NCBI GenBank assembly: GCA_947493745.1
Contig: CANLSM010000003.1
Span: 124,001-188,000 of the forward strand
DNA from: an uncultured Paracoccaceae bacterium
Lineage (GTDB): Bacteria; Pseudomonadota; Alphaproteobacteria; Rhodobacterales; Rhodobacteraceae
Direction: 5' to 3'
DNA: 64,000 nt
The translations under genes and the position numbers were made by a program. The notes below the pieces were generated by a model. That model had not been told where the DNA came from. It saw nothing but the letters and a program-made list of their open reading frames with translations, and searched no databases. Every line of letters begins with the position of its first letter. The stretch's first letter is position 1. Below are positions 62,126 to 64,000 of this stretch, piece by piece.

Positions 62126-63414
62126 GCGGGGCAAGGCGCGCCATCCTGATCGGCAACGCAGCCTTCCCGAACGAGAAGGCCCTTCCCGACCTGCGCTGCC
62201 CTTTGAATGATGTCAGCGGTCTTGCCGAGCAGTTGGGCGACCCGGAGCGCGGTGCCTTCGAGACGGTGGTTTGCCTTGAAGATGCCGACAGCGGTGCGGT
62301 GAAACGCGGCCTCAACGGGTTTCTCCGCGCGGCCTCCCCAACCGATACGGTACTGATTTACTATTCCGGCCATGGCAAGCTGGATGACGGTTTTGCGCTG
62401 CATCTGTGCACCAGCGACAGCGAGGTCGATCTTCTGGAAAGCACCTCTGTTCCGTCGGATTTCATCTGGAACCTGCTCGGCAAATGCCCCGCGAAACGCT
62501 CCGTCGTCCTGCTTGATTGCTGCTACAGCGGCGCGGCAGCGGGCCGCGTCGGTCGCGGTTCGGTAGAGGAGCGGCTGCGCATGGAGGCAAGCGGGACAGG
62601 CGCTTATCTGATCACGGCAGCGGATGCGATCGAGACCGCGCAGGAAAAGGAGGGCGACCGCTATGGCGTCTTCACCAAGCATCTGATTGCGGGCCTTGAA
62701 AGCGGGGCCGCTGACAGTGACGGTGACGGGCATATCACCATGGACGGGCTTTACCACTATGTCTGTGATCATATCCGCGTGGATGCGCCGCAGACCCCGA
62801 AACGAGAGGTCGGCGGTCACGGAGATATCGTTATCGCGAAAAGCGGCAAGGACCCGCGCGGTGACCGGGCCGCGAAGACGCGACGGCTGCTCTACGGGCA
62901 TGTGGCGGATGGCACGCTGAGCGCCAAGGCGGCCGAGCTTGCAGTTAAGGTTTCAGAGAAGCGCCCGAGCGAGATGTCCGGCCCGGAAAGGGCCGTGGAT
63001 GGGGTGCTCTCCGACTTCCTCGACAGCAGGATCAAGCTGGGGGATTTCGCGGACAGGCTCCATGCCGCAGGTTCGACAAGGGCCAAACCGGACCATAAGC
63101 CCGCCAAGCAGCCAGAGCCCGCAAAACCGATTGAAGACGAGACGCCTTCCGCCCGAACGCCATCTCCTCTGACGCCGCGAAATGAGATGCTGGTGAGAAG
63201 CTATGCGGTCCCGGCCGGTGTGCTCTTTGTTGTGCTCCCGGTGCTTGCGACCCTGTTCATGGGCAACGGTCTGGTTCCCGGACTGGCCGCCATGGGCCTC
63301 ATTGGCTGGAACCTTGCTGGCGTCAGGGATCGTATGGGAATGGGCGGTCTGGTTGCTAACACAGCGGTTCTACTGATGTCCGTCCTTGTCTTTGTCGCGG
63401 GGTTTTTCGGCTGA
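62122..63414 (+). CDS. Caspase-like (peptidase C14) protein with C-terminal membrane helices
   Basis: A 430-residue protein. Residues 1-~235 form a caspase/metacaspase-like domain with ILIGNAAF at the first strand. LIYYSGHGK carries the catalytic His (residue 84) and VLLDCCYSG the catalytic Cys (134, second of the pair). A Pro/Lys-rich linker (~320-360) follows. The last ~65 residues contain two to three hydrophobic helices (VLFVVLPVLATLFMG and AVLLMSVLVFVAGFF). It should cleave proteins after activation and is membrane-anchored. Its sole partner is the EACC1-like gene it overlaps. Confidence 0.85.
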   Translation: MSGARRAILIGNAAFPNEKALPDLRCPLNDVSGLAEQLGDPERGAFETVVCLEDADSGAVKRGLNGFLRAASPTDTVLIYYSGHGKLDDGFALHLCTSDSEVDLLESTSVPSDFIWNLLGKCPAKRSVVLLDCCYSGAAAGRVGRGSVEERLRMEASGTGAYLITAADAIETAQEKEGDRYGVFTKHLIAGLESGAADSDGDGHITMDGLYHYVCDHIRVDAPQTPKREVGGHGDIVIAKSGKDPRGDRAAKTRRLLYGHVADGTLSAKAAELAVKVSEKRPSEMSGPERAVDGVLSDFLDSRIKLGDFADRLHAAGSTRAKPDHKPAKQPEPAKPIEDETPSARTPSPLTPRNEMLVRSYAVPAGVLFVVLPVLATLFMGNGLVPGLAAMGLIGWNLAGVRDRMGMGGLVANTAVLLMSVLVFVAGFFG

Positions 63415-63416
63415 TC

Positions 63417-63926
63417 TCAGAGCGTGACGTCGTAGTGACGACGCCAGGCCGAGTGATGATCAAAATCCGGATCATGTGACCATGCCAGCATCAGATGGCT
63501 TCGCGTCCCAGGCGAAAGGTCCATTGCATGCAGCCCTGTTCCGACATGAGGCAGACTGAATGCCAGCCTGGTGCGCCCGTCCTGCTGCCGCGCAGACAGA
63601 TCGGCAAGCCCGGACGTGCCACCCAATGTGCCGATCTCCGGATGATCAGGAACGAGGGCCACATGTTCCTCTGCCCGAAGCCTCGATTCAATCAGGGCTG
63701 CGATGACAAAGCGTGTACCTGCAAGCTGCTGATCAGCGTTGAAGCCCACGGCAAGCCATCCCGGCATGGGCGCAGTCAGGGTTCCGAACAACCGCCCGTC
63801 GCGATGAAACCAGTCGAATGTAACTGCGCCCGCCGAGATATGTCCCGGACCGTGATCAGCCGCACGGGCAAGGCGGGAGACAAGGGTCGCAATCAGCGGA
63901 CCCGCGATGAGCGAGCGTCGGTGCAT
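63417..63926 (-). CDS. DOMON-domain secreted protein
   Basis: A 169-residue protein with a signal peptide (RRSLIAGPLIATLVSRLARAA). Its domain is a DOMON/beta-sandwich type (VTFDWFHRDGRLFGTLTAPMPGWLAVGFN, then AGTRFVIAALIE). DOMON domains bind haem or sugars. It is convergent with the caspase gene, two bases apart. Function in this organism unknown. Confidence 0.78.
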   Translation of the reverse strand: MHRRSLIAGPLIATLVSRLARAADHGPGHISAGAVTFDWFHRDGRLFGTLTAPMPGWLAVGFNADQQLAGTRFVIAALIESRLRAEEHVALVPDHPEIGTLGGTSGLADLSARQQDGRTRLAFSLPHVGTGLHAMDLSPGTRSHLMLAWSHDPDFDHHSAWRRHYDVTL

Positions 63927-63962
63927 GGGTTTCTCTTGCAGCAGTGTTGGACACGGTTTATG

Positions 63963-63977
63963 GTCAATAAAATTGAC
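63963..63977. promoter_or_regulatory. Palindrome upstream of the DOMON gene
   Basis: GTCAAT-AAA-ATTGAC is a perfect 6-bp-arm inverted repeat with a 3-base centre, about 37 bases upstream of the DOMON start on the minus strand. It could be an operator. The binding regulator is not identifiable. Confidence 0.35.
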
Positions 63978-64000
63978 TATAGCTACTCTTGCCAGAAAGT

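Noticed and set aside
1-64000. CRISPR arrays, tRNA or rRNA genes
   Set aside because: No regularly spaced repeats and no cloverleaf-like or ribosomal RNA sequence were seen in the few intergenic stretches; this was by eye only.

Overview
This window reads as a chromosomal segment of an alphaproteobacterium of the Rhodobacterales (Roseobacter-type) lineage. The basis is the high GC content, dense gene packing with many 4-base start/stop overlaps, an alphaproteobacterial flagellar block (fliL, a DUF6468-like gene, motE-like, motA next to fliF-fliH-fliN-fliP-fliG), several ABC importers for organic solutes, BCCT and DMT transporters, and a ScfR-type regulator next to an acetyl-CoA synthetase. 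Family assignments come from reading the proteins, not from database searches. I saw no rRNA, tRNA or CRISPR array.

Layout. 0-2 kb: the end of an unidentified gene, an FAD oxidoreductase and a convergent RibD/DHFR-like reductase. 2.2-14.2 kb: a ROK-regulated catabolic locus. A leftward arm (ROK regulator, PIG-L deacetylase fusion, DMT exporter) and a rightward arm (sugar-type ABC importer, VOC protein, argininosuccinate-lyase-type lyase, ABC ATPase, PfkB kinase, cupin-like protein) flank a strong palindromic operator candidate. 14.2-20.4 kb: mostly housekeeping genes: an FAD oxidase, a small K+ channel, a rhodanese without its cysteine, SseA, an acetyltransferase, an aromatic/aspartate aminotransferase and an ornithine-cyclodeaminase-like protein.

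20.4-32.6 kb: what looks like an acetate/short-chain acyl regulon. It has a symporter-STAC-histidine kinase (CrbS-like), a small membrane protein, a receiver-only response regulator, an ScfR-type regulator with repeated operator-like DNA, a five-gene Liv/Urt-type ABC importer and acetyl-CoA synthetase. 32.6-36 kb: small transport and envelope genes (DMT, I78-type inhibitor, cytochrome c', a half-size DMT, MipA/OmpV, a small secreted protein). 36.3-45.6 kb: divergent flagellar basal-body/switch and stator operons, ending in a large periplasmic protein. 45.6-46.6 kb: a broken IS3-family element, followed by an isolated phnM-like gene.

48-52.4 kb: a periplasmic sugar/alcohol oxidation cluster (dihaem cytochrome c, PQQ/sorbosone-type dehydrogenase, GMC flavoprotein, Tat-exported subunit 3, glyoxalase-like protein). 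52.5-61.6 kb: a small ribbon-helix-helix protein, a BCCT transporter, then a LysR-controlled catabolic operon (Ldh-type reductase, DUF3726-like protein, an unrecognised 571-residue protein, M19 dipeptidase, alpha-ketoglutarate-semialdehyde-type dehydrogenase). 61.7-63.4 kb: a two-gene module of an EACC1-like membrane protein and a caspase-like peptidase with C-terminal membrane helices. This is a probable biological-conflict/defence unit and the most unusual item here. A DOMON-domain secreted protein closes the window.
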